Shown: positions 21,741-32,494 of the stretch, one piece after another | Layout of the letters: the number at the start of each line of letters is the position of its first letter | Position numbering within the stretch: the stretch's first letter is position 1 | From: Larus michahellis | Lineage: Eukaryota > Chordata > Aves > Charadriiformes > Laridae | Assembly: GCF_964199755.1 (NCBI RefSeq) | Contig: NC_133896.1 | Coordinates: 91,682,215-91,746,214, forward strand | Direction of reading: 5' to 3' | Length of the DNA: 64,000 nucleotides | The notes under the pieces: model-generated | Databases searched by the model: none | What the model was told of the DNA's origin: nothing | The model's input: the letters and a program-made list of their open reading frames with translations, nothing else | Program-made: the position numbers and the translations under genes

Positions 21741-24418
21741 CTATGTAGGACACAGAGCGGGGAAAAAAAAAGGAGTTACCACCAGTCACCACACTAAGGC
21801 ACATCATTTCCCCACAGAATTCTTACTGCTGCTCTTTCCTCCGTATGGAAATCTGTCGGACCCACCCTAAATCCACTCCTCTGAAGGATCTTTGAGTGCC
21901 TGACACAACTGTTCCATTGACAGTCACAGTTAAGACGTGGACAGCTCCATTTGGTGGGACATCCCCACTGTGACTTTCCGGAGGTACAACAAGCCCAGGC
22001 TCACGTCACTTCAGATGGACCCTGCAAACCACCCTTGCAACTCCACCTTCTGGCCTGAAGCCCAGAAGTCACAGGTGTTGGAGGGGTCATCGCCCAGCAC
22101 AATCTCAAGCACCTTGACTCTCTAACACTCAGCACCGTGGCTGCCAGTGGAAGGACTTCCTGCAAGGAGTCTATGGGGGTTTATTATCCCCTTGCCACGT
22201 CAGATTTGTTTAACCATCTGCTGCCAAAGCAGCAATGAGACCCGAGGCCAATTTGAGACACTCAGCAACAGCATCCGCGCGATTTGATCAGTACATGGCA
22301 CGTAACCTAGTTCCACCTAGTTCCTTCTCACTGCTATTATTCTCACACTATCACTCACCTCTTCCTCCTCTGCAGATCGTTTTTCTGCATGACCATCCTG
22401 CTCTTGCCCATTCTCGTCTCCTTCTAAGCATAAGCAAGAGAGGAAATCTCAGGTTAACTGAAGTAGCATTTAACAGAACGCAATCTCGCGGTCAGAGGGC
22501 TCAGAGGAAGAATTTCCCTCCATGATCTTCTCTTCCCCCACAGCCCAATTTCTCCCATTCTCCCTCCACCAATTATTCCTACCTTCATCCTCATCACCTT
22601 CTTCTTCATCCACATCATCAGGATTATCTTCCTCATCCTCTTCAGCTCCATTTTCCTCATCCTGAGTGAAACAAATTGGTCAGAGCAGAAACTGGCGTCA
22701 GGATGACATTCCCATGTGCTCTTTGCTGCAAGCGCAAGAACAATCTCTGCAGCTCCAGCCACTTCAGAGTCCAGTCTCAGATGTCCATCGAGTGACCTGT
22801 ACACCGTTACTCAGACACCATCATTCCCACCATCCCAGCTGAAACCCTCCTCCCAACCAGACGTCTTTCTAAAACCAGTCCTTCCAGTCATCTCCTCTCC
22901 CCGCCAATATGAACCTCCCTGACTACCGCAAGCCTTACATCCTGACAAGCTGCTGCCATACCATCCCAACAATCAGAACATCTTGCTGGTTACAGGCTAA
23001 TGACCTAGCCTGCGCTCGTAGAACATCTGCTTCCAGGTCCCTTCTGACCTTCATCAATCTGTGCATTTCCTCACTGTCCCTCCCCCCCACCTTCTTCAAC
23101 TTCCACTCCCTTATGCACACCTCCGGATACTACAGTCGGTGCAGGACCACATCTCCTGTGCCATCTAACTCCTCTTCGCCCTTGACTCCCTTCCCTTCTT
23201 TGATCTTTTTTCTTCTCACTGGGCCATGATGACTGCACTAAGTCCTTCAAGCCTCATTCTCCACAATTATCCTATAGCTCGCTCTTCATTCACCCCTCTC
23301 CCCCGCGAGCTCCCCTGGCCTGTCCTCTTTCTTAATCTCCCATATTCCCTTCATATCAATTACGCGCAGCGAGCCAAGCTAACCACCCCTTGTAAAACCC
23401 TCCCCGACGCCTCTAAATCCGTCCCCCAGAAGGGCCTCACCTCTACTATATCTTTCTTCTTTTCTTTATGGACCGCTTTCTCCTCAAGTTTTTCCTTCTT
23501 TTCTTTCATTTCCTATACGCGAGATGCGAAAAAAAAACAAACCAACCAACCGTGTTCTGGTGGTTAGCGGCAAGAAAATAAAAGACGGGGGGATGCTTAA
23601 ACAAAGAGGGTTTAGAGGAGATGCGGAATAATGGTGAGCAGAGAACATATTAGGCGTTAAATCTGCCCTCCCTGACAAAGAAGGAAAAAAAAAAAAAAAA
23701 AGAGGCAGCGAAAACGCGTCAGAGCTACTTTTAGACCACACACATGTGGAAACCAGAAGTACGAAAGAGTTTAATGGTTTGGGGTTTGTTTTTGGGTTGC
23801 TTTTTAAAAAAAAAAAAAAAAAAAAAGAAAAAAAAAAGAACCTTGTCCGTAGGATCGAGGCGTTTCCGGCCCTCCCCCCCGCCACCCGGGAAGGGGTGTA
23901 TATATATATATATGTGCGTGCGTGTATGTGTGTGTACCCGCGCTTTGTGTCCACACAGTTCGCCGGCCGCCCGGGACGACGACGGGGCCGGGGAAGGGGG
24001 AAGCCACCGCCGTTAAACCGTTAAACCGTTGCCTAACGGCCCTGCCGCCTCGCCCCCCCCCTCCCTCCGCGAGGCGAGCCCAGCGCGCGCGCCGCCCGGC
24101 CAATGGGGGGGCGGGGGCGGGGCGGGGGGCGCGAGGGCCCCCTCGCGCCCCCCGCCCCGCCCCCGCCCCCCCATTGGCCGGGCGGCGCGAGGGGCTCCCC
24201 CCCACCACCACCCCTCCGCGCGCGCCGGGGCACCTCAGACGCCGCCGTGCGCCCCCCGCGGTGAGGCGAGCGGAGCCGGCGCCCTTCACTGCTTCCCCCT
24301 ACCCCCCACCCCCCCCAATACCGTCGGGAGCGAGGTGGCCCAGGGGCCGGGGGGGTTGTGTGTGTCTCACCTTAGCGCTCAGCTCCGCCGGCGCCTCCTC
24401 GACGCGTTTTTCCGACAT
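21690..24418 (-). CDS. PTMS: PTMS, parathymosin, complete
   Basis: A small, very acidic nuclear protein related to prothymosin alpha, linked to chromatin and zinc binding (known for the family). The five coding exons on the minus strand are 24371-24418, 23441-23512, 22583-22661, 22359-22423 and 21690-21740. They give 315 nt, 104 aa (human has 102). Order: N-terminus MSEKRVEEAPAELSAK; lysine/glutamate block EMKEKKEKLEEKA; long Asp/Glu tract (residues 41-88); and a C-terminal basic nuclear-import signal DPKRQKTENG. All borders are GT-AG and phases fit. The start is fixed by the conserved MSEK and a good context. Exon 1 sits in a CpG island. Relative to my recollection of human, exon 3 has more Asp and a NPDDV interruption, so the acidic tract is less purely Glu. 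Confidence 0.96.
22359..22423 (-). CDS. PTMS: PTMS coding exon 4
   Basis: Encodes GDENGQEQDG, then AEKRSAEEEE, aligning with the human KRAAEEE stretch. The acceptor is GCTTAG and the donor GTGAGT. Confidence 0.93.
22583..22661 (-). CDS. PTMS: PTMS coding exon 3: acidic tract
   Basis: Starts DEENGAEEDEED and continues with Asp/Glu. The acceptor is TTTCACTCAG and the donor GTAGGA, phase 1. Confidence 0.93.
23441..23512 (-). CDS. PTMS: PTMS coding exon 2
   Basis: Twenty-four codons of Lys/Glu-rich sequence (KEKKEKLEEKA, then KEKKKDIVE). The acceptor is weak (GCGTATAG) and the donor GTGAGG strong; phase 0 at both ends. Confidence 0.93.
23896..23937. repeat. 42-bp alternating purine-pyrimidine tract
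   Basis: Strict purine-pyrimidine alternation throughout: a TA core followed by TG/CG steps. It lies in PTMS intron 1, about 150 bp from the 50-bp inverted repeat. Such tracts can adopt Z-DNA when supercoiled by transcription. Confidence 0.9.
24088..24189. repeat. Perfect inverted repeat, 50-bp arms, 2-bp spacer
   Basis: Arms 24088-24137 and 24140-24189 are exact reverse complements, checked base by base; the spacer is CC. The first mismatch outward is 24087 against 24190. Each arm holds a CCAAT box (CCAAT at 24100-24104, ATTGG at 24172-24176) and several GC boxes. It lies in PTMS intron 1, 182 bp downstream of exon 1. It may be real or a fold-back artefact of sequencing. Confidence 0.95.
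24371..24418 (-). CDS. PTMS: PTMS coding exon 1
   Basis: Sixteen codons, MSEKRVEEAPAELSAK, ending in phase 0 at a GTGAGAC donor. It lies inside the CpG island. Confidence 0.95.
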
Positions 24419-24487
24419 CCTGGCCCGGGGTAGAGAAGGGAAGAAGAGGCCGGTGGGAACCGTGTTCCGAGGGGGAAGCCCCGCGTG

Positions 24488-24510
24488 GAGAGAGAGAGAG
24501 AGAGAGAGAG
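24488..24510. repeat. (GA)n microsatellite in the PTMS 5' leader
   Basis: An uninterrupted GA run 70 bp upstream of the PTMS ATG; on the transcript strand it reads as a CT tract, followed by further pyrimidine-rich sequence. Likely length-polymorphic. Confidence 0.85.
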
Positions 24511-25338
24511 GGAGGGAGGAAAGAGGGGCGGACGGGCAGCCAGCGGCGGGAGCGCAAAGTCCCAGCGATTCGGAGGCGGCGGGCTCCCGCCCCGGGGGCC
24601 AAAGTACCAGGGTCTCCCGCGGTGGGGGGATACAGCGGGGAAGGGGATTTATACACCGCCCGGTGACGAGGGAAGGAGGGACCAGGGGGAGGGAGGGGAG
24701 AGGGACGGGAGGCGGAGGAGGGAGGAGAGAGGGACGGGCCGGGCTGCGCCGCGGGGAAGCGCGGCCGCTAGAACAATGTGCGCTCGGCGTTACCACACGG
24801 GCCGCCGGCGGACGCCCGGTACCGGGAGCACCCCGCAGCCCCCGCCTCCCACCTCAGGCCCGTCGAGGCCAGACGGGGGCGCGAAGCACGAAAGCCCGGC
24901 TCCGCTTTCTCCACGGGGCTGCGGCACCAGGGGCTGGCTGGGGGGGTGGAGTCGAGCCCTCTGCCCGCCGCGGCACGGTCGGGGGGAGCCCCCCGTGCCG
25001 CCTGGACGCCCCTCCGCCAGGAGCGGTGCCGTGTGGGAGGGCAGCGCTGGCGACGGTCAGGCTCACGCGGCCTCCTGCCTGGAATTTTCCACTCCAGCTG
25101 CCCGCCTTCCCTCCCTCTCTTCCTCCCTCCCTCCCGCTGGAAGCGCTCCCGGCGGCGGGGCTCCTCCCGCCTGCCCCGCCCCTCGGCTGGGCCCCCGCGC
25201 GGGAACCCGCGGGGGCGGGGCGGGGTGTGAGCCAGGCTGCTTTTCCCGCGCTCTGCCCGCGGCGGGAGGGAGAGGGAGGGGCCCGGCTCTCGCGCGCACT
25301 GGTGGGCGGGGGAGGGGTAGCGAGCGCATCCCGATTCC

Positions 25339-25348
25339 CCATATAAGG
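25339..25348. promoter_or_regulatory. CArG box (SRF-type), with nearby CCAAT and X-box-like motifs
   Basis: CCATATAAGG fits CC(A/T)6GG exactly. Within 80 bp follow two ATTGG motifs (25373-25377 and 25417-25421; CCAAT on the minus strand) and an RFX-like TGCCTGGCAAC at 25397-25407. This cluster, 0.9 kb upstream of the PTMS ATG, looks like a promoter core. SRF control is inference. Confidence 0.45.
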
Positions 25349-26149
25349 AGGGACAAAGTGGGTGGGCGCCTGATTGGGTGATTCAAATGAGCCGTCTGCC
25401 TGGCAACAGGCTTTCTATTGGCTGTCGGGGGAAGGCTCACTGGAGTAAATGGTGGGGTGTGTGCGCGCCCAGAGAATTGCTGCAGTGAGGAGGGAGGGGC
25501 TGCTGGCACGTGGGGCGGCGGAGAAGGCGCGCGAAGGACGGCGTCTGGCGCCGTGAGGCGCTGCGTGGCTCGGTCCTTGCCCGCCTCCCCTTCGACGGGC
25601 GCCGCTGCTGCCCTCCCCGGTGCTGGTTGGCCTGTCCCGGCCCCCGGGGGCGGCTTTGTGAGGAGAGGGGCCCGTTTCGCCGCGGCGTGGGGGGTGGACG
25701 TTACCCGCACCCGGCGCTTAAACCGGGGGAGCCCCCGGTGGCGTGAGTGGCGCCGCGCCTCGGTGCCCCCAACCCTGTGGGCTACTCCGCGGGTAGCACG
25801 GTAGGTGTGAGGGCTGGGGCCTCCGTAACCCGGCGGCTCGGGGCGATGGCGGGGCGCAGCTGCCGTTCTTCGTCTGGAATAGCCGCAGCCGCCCGCTACC
25901 AGCCCGGCCTCCCGCCTGGGCGGGGAGGCGGCGTACGGCGGGCAACACTGACCCCTGCCGCCCGCCGCGGAAACCGGGCTGGGACCCCGCCCCGATCCCG
26001 GCCCCTCCGGGCAGGGGGCGGCCCGGTGGGAAGGCTCGGGGCCCGGCTCCGCGTCTCTGCGAGCAAAATGCCTTCCTGCAGGACGGCAGGCCGTGTCTTG
26101 CAGCGGCGGGGGTTTGTTGGTGGCTGAACAGATGTTCCCGTAGCCGCGC

Positions 26150-29100
26150 TTCGGGCCGTTGTTTATCAGCGTGAGAGGAGGGGAGCAGGATGACTAAATT
26201 CCCTTTACTTTTCCCAGAAGATTTCTGTTGTCCCACATTTAGTCACTGTCATGCACAAAAAACCTGCATGTATTTGCAAGCCTACGTACAAAACCAAGCG
26301 TGCACATGGGTACATACGGATGTACGAGCGTACGCAGCCATTCTCACAGGTACGAGGCAAGGTCATTAATCCATCTGGCTGGAAAGTATTTAGGCACAGA
26401 AGCCCTTCTTCTGTTTCTGATACGAACTGAGTAAGCCTCCGTGCAAAGTCAGGATTTAGAACTGTGGCTCAGAGTTTAGTCGAAATGTGTTTCAGTTTGA
26501 GCATTTAATAGAAAAAGCGATTGGTACTTGTGGAACAGGGAGGGCGGTAAATAACATACCTCCTGAAGGAAAGTATGAAAGAGACTGGGTAAAGTATAAT
26601 CTGTGTGACAAGGGGGTGGGAGGTTCCCACCTTGTCATCTCGTCTCCTCCGCAGCTACAGCTGCTTCTCTCATGATCTGACTAATCTGCGTTCTTCCTAG
26701 CTACACACAGTGCATAGTGCCTGCCTCAAAGAACTGTCATGTAACCCAGACACACAGATCTCGACTAGTACCGAAATAACAAATCACAAAAATACATGCA
26801 TTAATTATATTTTTTTTTCCACTGCTGTTCCATAAGGCCTCTCTGGCCAACTTCTCGGGTCTGTTTGCTATCAGCATTCAAAACCTGTTTTGGTTCAAGT
26901 ACGCATCATTAATCGCTCTCTTCTGCAAGAAGAAAATCTTAATTTCTGGATCTACCCCCAAAAGTAGGACCCAAAATAATGTATAAAGTGGACAGATGTT
27001 GTTCCTCTCTGCTTCTCCTTGCAGGAGACGCATGGCTCATGGCTCTGCTGTTCTCTTTGCCAATCCAGGTTTTTTATCCTTTTCTTTCACACACTCAACT
27101 GCTGAAAATGCAAAACTACAGCAGCACGCATCCCTCGGCAAAGACGTTTTCACATTAATGCACAAACAGGCCTTGACACAACATCCTAGAGGGGAGAAAG
27201 GAAGGATTATATTCAGTGATGTCGCTGTGCCCAAAGCGCCTTGTTGTCACAGACAGGCACACCCATGGATGCAAACAGACAAACACCTGTTTGTCTTCCT
27301 CTACAGGGAAGAGCGTTTCCAGCTACCTGTAGGATGAGGCCGCGTGGTCAGCTCTGCAAACTGCTGCACCACCTGTGACCTCTCCCTTTCACCCCCAGCC
27401 TTGCAGCCTCACGTTTCCCCTTCCGCGCTCCCCACCGTATCCTCTTTGCAAGTTTTAGCTTCTCTGTTGCTTCTCAGCTTTTGCCTCTTGCCTGTGTTCT
27501 CGGCAGCGTTCTTCCCGTGGCCCTCTCCCTGGATTCTCTTTGTGACAACCTTTATCCCATGTACAAAACTCATCTCGCATACCCCGCTTAGTTTTCCACA
27601 TGTCCTATTTTGCCCTGCGTGCCTGCATCGAATGTATTTTTCCCCCTAAATCCGATGTGAAACTCTTCTTTCTGCCTTGCGACATGCCCATTTCTGCATC
27701 CCAGCTCTTCTTGCCCTTCTGATCCCGATGGTGAGATTCTCTTGGCTTCTAGCGTGCAGCTGCTTCACTCAAGCCCCGAGGGCATCCCTTAGCTGTCTCA
27801 CCTAACTCTTCCCTGTGTCTCCTGCTCCTCCTCCTGATTTGTGCCATCCTGCATTTCATCTGCAGGATCCTTTTGCAGCTTTTCTCGCTCCCCTCTCCCA
27901 TCTGTGTTTTCCCCTTTGTCGCAAACGCGAGTATACTCATTGTGCGGTCGGCAGATGCGAGTCCCTGTAATCTTTGCCTCAAGTTGCTTTGCCAACTCAG
28001 CAGAATATATTCCGTCCTTTTCGGAATCTTATGTCCTTAGACAAAACGAGGGAGGTGCAGAAGTTACACGATATATCATTGTTCGGGAACACAGACAATA
28101 TGCCTGCCTGCCTGCAGCCCGGACAACAATATGAATGTAATTTTCTCAGTACAATAAGTTACAATTTTTGTGCTGTACCCTGTTTGTGCCTTGTGTTTAT
28201 GCAGGTGTGTGCATGTGTCTAGAGGCAGTATAGTGGTGATGTTTTCTCTCTGTTATGTGCATTTACTTTTGTAAGTATAGAAAATACGGTGCTTTTCTGC
28301 TGAGGCTTGTGTTAAGCTTGCATGTGTGTGTCTTCATACGTGAGCATGTGCTTCCATACAGGTCCGGGCTTTCACACATGGTATAGCTTCTAGTATATGG
28401 AAGGTGCATGCACCTAGAAGCAAGTATTTATGCATTTTGTTGTAATACCTTGCTAATCTTGTCATTCTATTCTGTTGGGGGGCAGGGACTTCGTTGTTTA
28501 TGTTGAAGGCTGAACTAACTCTGAGCCATTTTCTGAGCAAAAGCAAAACACAATACTGGGTATTTCAAGAATTTTATTCTGTGAGCTAACTCGTAAGTGG
28601 TTACAAAACTCTTCCAAACTGTTTGCTGAACAACAAAGGAGCAGAAGCTTGTCTATTTGCATTAACTTTTCTTAGATTTACATAAATTCAGACACAGACA
28701 GTATCTGTCCTTTCACTTACAGCGAAACTAGCAAAATCTCAATGTGTGGAGGGAATGCGTTTGAATGCATTTATGTATTTAATACACACTATTCTGTCCT
28801 GTGTCCATTAAGAATCCAGGCAGATAATCAGTTTTGTTGTTCTTTCATGATGCTGCCTCCTGAAGTCAAGAGCAAATACCCAAGAATTCAACCATCAGCC
28901 AACTTTGCCTTGGGAAATGGGCTTCCTGAGAGGGAACGTGTTTAAATATGTTTAAATACTGCAGAGGGCTGGGAAGCAGGATAGGTAACACAAGGAGAGG
29001 AAGCAAGAGGAGCAGAAGGGAATGACGAGGGGTGATACAGCCTGTCAGAAGACTGGAAAGGGAAGTTTTCAGTCGTGATTTTTGTGAACCTCTCTTTGCT

Positions 29101-31590
29101 CACACAGCACAGATGGAGGTCGTGGTTCTCACTCACAGCGTGACAGACACATCCTTAACACGAGCAAAATATTCTGAAAGTAATCGCTGCCGCACAACAC
29201 AAGCTGCAGCCACCACAAGCTGGCTCTAGCATCCCAAATATGAATTGTCGCATTTGAGGATGAAATCGGAGCCGTCCTTCGCTCAGGGTGCCCTTCATCT
29301 GAGGTCAGAGTTAGTTGTTGGGCGAGGATTACGTAAGAGGCACAGATGAAGGGAACTAATGAGAAAACGGCTGTGGGTAGCTCTGACTTGTGATAACGAG
29401 GATTTCTTTGTCTTACAGGCATCCACAGGGGCCCTGGAACATTTGGACACATCGAGAAGCTCTTTCTGTTTCGCTGGCCAGAATGATCGGTCCCTGGAAG
29501 CAGCAGGTAACAAGGCAGGATTTTTTAGCATACTGTTTATTTACCTTCACGACGTGATACTCAGTTTGCTTGTAAAATGCTCCTGCCGTGGCAGCTGCCC
29601 TTTGGCTGAGGGTGCTGGGGGGAGGCTGCCCGGCAGCAGCCGGAGGTAGGTGGGAGAAGGTGGAGTTGAGGGCAGCGGCGCCATTCATCCCTCTGCCATT
29701 TTGCCCTTCACTTGCCTGCTCCTGGCTGCCTGCTGAGCTCCTTCTTCCTCCCTTTCCCTGCCGTCCTCCGCCGCCTCCAGCACAACCTGGGCAGCTTAAA
29801 AAAAACAAAACAAAAACAAACCCAAAGCAGAAAGAAAGGAAATGGAGAGACAGAGTTAATGGCTTTTATTCATGACGGGAACAGAAGCAGCCTAATTAAG
29901 AGAATGTGACAGGAGCAAGATGGGAGTCTTGCTTTTCAGTCACGCCCCCACGTGCTTCGTTATTCTAGCCTAGCAAACGGCCATCCCCTTGGTGCACATT
30001 AGATGTAATGTGGCGAGTACTATACAGAAACCTCTCCTACAAATAGTGCAGTAGCACAGCTGCTGCATTCCTCAGAAACGTGGGCTTGTCCGCCTTCCAG
30101 AAAAAGCTTGCGTTTCCAATTCCTCCTACCAGGGTTTCACCCAGCCATTTGCCACCAGCACCACCCTTTGTAAGCTAGATTCCCTCAAGATCTGCTGAAC
30201 TGGTAAGATACCACTGGCAATGCAGTCTTTGGTAACATCAGTTCGTCAAGTGTAAGGACTGCCTGTAAGGCTACAGAGGTACCCAGTAAGACTCACATCC
30301 TCAGCTCCCAGTCTCCTAGACTCAGCCCTCTGGGTCGCAGGCCCCTTGTGGAGGAGCAGTATTAGGATCAGAAAAAGGATCTGCAAAGCAATATTTGTTC
30401 CAAACTCTATTCTGTTCCTTCCCTGTCTCTGTGTTTGGAAGGCCGCAATGTCTGACTTAGTACTTGGAAAAAAACGAGGAAGTCCTACCATCTCTAGGAC
30501 ATTCCAGGAGTGGGAGGACAACTGGCGTCTGCGGGACAGCAAGTCATTTTATCCCAGATCTGGGGAAAAAAAAGAAAAAGAAAAAAAAAAAGAGATGCTT
30601 ACATTCTTTATCTGCCTTTGAATCTTACCACTCAAGGTCAGCTCCACACACACTAATCAAACACCAGGAGAGCCTCAGAGCAAAAGGAAAACACACCAAA
30701 CAGGAACAGTTTTCCAGACCGGAGGTCCCTGAAGGATTATTCAGGGTTGCAAAAGAAGCAGGAGAGACGCCTCAGCGTCTCTGTAGTAACTGCAGTGCTC
30801 ACAGATCAGCGCTGAGCTGGTGACAGGAGGGTGTTTCAGCAGCTCACCTACCAGCGGCCTCCCGGAGGAGGTCTGTCACCGCCCTGCCCATAGGACCTGT
30901 CTCCACCGTCCTCCACCAGTGTGCTGTCCACAGCTTCCCTCTCGTAGACATCAGTGTCAGCCTCTGAAGAACGCACTCACCAGATGCGGTGGGGGCATCA
31001 GAAGAGTCTTCTGCATACGCACAGGCATGGGCCTCCAGAGAGAGGTCTTCTCTTCTTTCTGGACACCAAGCAGTTCTGAGACCTGCCGTAGCAAGCGTTG
31101 CCAAGTCCCCCGTGCATTCCACCATGTAACGCGTGCTGCCAGGTCATCTTCCTCTGTCAGACTCCAAAATCCAAGGGCACGGCTCCTGCCACAGCCCAGG
31201 AGTTCCATTTCTCAACCACATCTTGCAACTTGCCATTTCCAGTCTCCTGGCACAGCTCTAGTCTGGCTGCCGCACATGGCTGGCAGGATGCAACCGTCAA
31301 CAGCAACACCACTACGGAAGCGTGCCCTGGTCCCAGGCTGGAATGAGTCAGTCTGCTCTCTTCCTTCTAATCTAGTGGAGCTGGGGGTAGCCAAAGGCAA
31401 CCGGCGTTCCCCTGGGATGGTGACAGAGGCTGTCACCCCACGGATGGGGCCAGGTTCCCCGCCACCGCTGTAGGTGCGGCACCCAGTACCCGTGCTCCGG
31501 CAGTGGTTTCTGGTGGGCACCCGGGGTGATAACCTTCAGCCGGGTGATGGAGTACCTCCACTTTCTGCTCTTGGCACGGGCAGGCAGGCC
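26150..31590. other. Intergenic between PTMS and MLF2, no gene recognised
   Basis: No homologous exon seen. The stretch 27350-27960 is strongly pyrimidine-rich on the plus strand. An exon-like open frame with splice-like borders lies on the minus strand at 27802-28027 (see findings). A/T and GT-rich simple sequence occurs at 28140-28350. Confidence 0.45.
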
Positions 31591-32420
31591 TGTGGTTGCC
31601 CTGGGCCGAGTGCCCTCTCTGCCGCGGCCTCTGGCAGTCACCAGCCGCCGGGGTCACCATGGCTATGAGCTGCCAGGTGGCGACCGCCCGTCTCCCCCGT
31701 GGTGTCCCCCCGCCCGGCGAGCGTGGCAGAGGCTCCTCGTCCCTTCAGCGCTGGCCTTGCCCCGCCCGCCACTGCCCGGGCCCGAGGAACAATGGCCCCT
31801 TGTGCCCGGGCCTGTTTTCGCTCGCTGCCAGCTGCAGCTCGCTCCCGCACCCGCCACCCACCTCCCAGGCCGTACGGCGGGCTGCCGAACCCGCCGCCGC
31901 ACCGGCCTTCGGCCTACGACCCCCTCAGGCCCGGGGCCTCCCCCGCCGCGCCGCTGGGGGGGGGGAAACACACACGCCTGGCGGCAGGGGGCGCTCTGCC
32001 CAGCAGCCCTTCCGGCGGCGCGGGCCGGGGCGGGTGCGCATGCGCGGGGCGAGCCGTCCGGGGCGGGCCGGGGCGAGCGCGGTGCCGGGCCGGGATGGGA
32101 GCGGAGGCGTGAGCGGCCCCGTGGGCGTCTCGCTGTCGCCGGAGGGGAAGGGCAGCGCCCGCCGCTCGGCACCCACCGGCGAGCCGGCAGGCAGGGGAAG
32201 GGGCGCGGCGGAGGGGGCCGGGGGCGGGGCCCGGGCCCGGGCCCGTGGTGCCGGGAGGGCCGTGGCGGTGGAGGGGGGCGTCGCGGCCTAGGGCGCCGTG
32301 GGGGGAGCGCTGCCATCGGCCGCCCGGGATGGGGCGATGCGGGCGGCGGGGGCCGCCCGGTTCAGCCGCTCGTTCCCTCCCCGCCTTCCGCCGTCCTCAC
32401 CCCCCTTCTCCCCTCCGCAG
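31590..32420 (+). promoter_or_regulatory. CpG-island promoter and upstream leader of MLF2
   Basis: GC-rich, CpG-dense DNA directly upstream of the exon with the MLF2 start codon. It must contain the non-coding first exon, because a clear acceptor (CTCCGCAG at 32413-32420) precedes the start-codon exon. I could not fix the first exon's donor. Confidence 0.7.
32035..32046. promoter_or_regulatory. Palindromic NRF1 site
   Basis: TGCGCATGCGCG matches the NRF1 consensus YGCGCAYGCGCR. It lies 0.4 kb upstream of the MLF2 ATG inside the CpG island, where transcription probably begins. NRF1 commonly drives housekeeping genes. Confidence 0.65.
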
Positions 32421-32444
32421 AGGCCGCCCCCGACCGAAGGAAGC

Positions 32445-32494
32445 ATGTTTCGGCTGATGAGGGATGGCGAGCCGGAGGACCCCATGTTTGCCAT
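32445..32494 (+). CDS. MLF2: MLF2 coding exon 1
   Basis: The exon begins at 32421 behind CTCCGCAG; the ATG is at 32445 in AAGCATG. It encodes residues 1-16 plus two bases and ends at a GTGAGT donor. Confidence 0.95.

Larger units (their letters stand above)
23850..26150 (-). promoter_or_regulatory. CpG island and promoter region of PTMS
   Basis: About 2.3 kb of very high GC with frequent CpG, spanning PTMS exon 1 and extending 1.7 kb upstream. It contains many GC boxes. The size and symmetry would also allow divergent transcription to the right. Long open frames here on both strands reflect GC content, not genes. The transcription start is not defined by sequence. Confidence 0.75.

Noticed and set aside
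23922-25346. Open frame of 474 codons on the plus strand in the PTMS CpG island
   Set aside because: GC-rich DNA has few stop codons; the translation is low-complexity Pro/Arg/Gly, similar open frames occur on the opposite strand, and PTMS exon 1 lies antisense to it.
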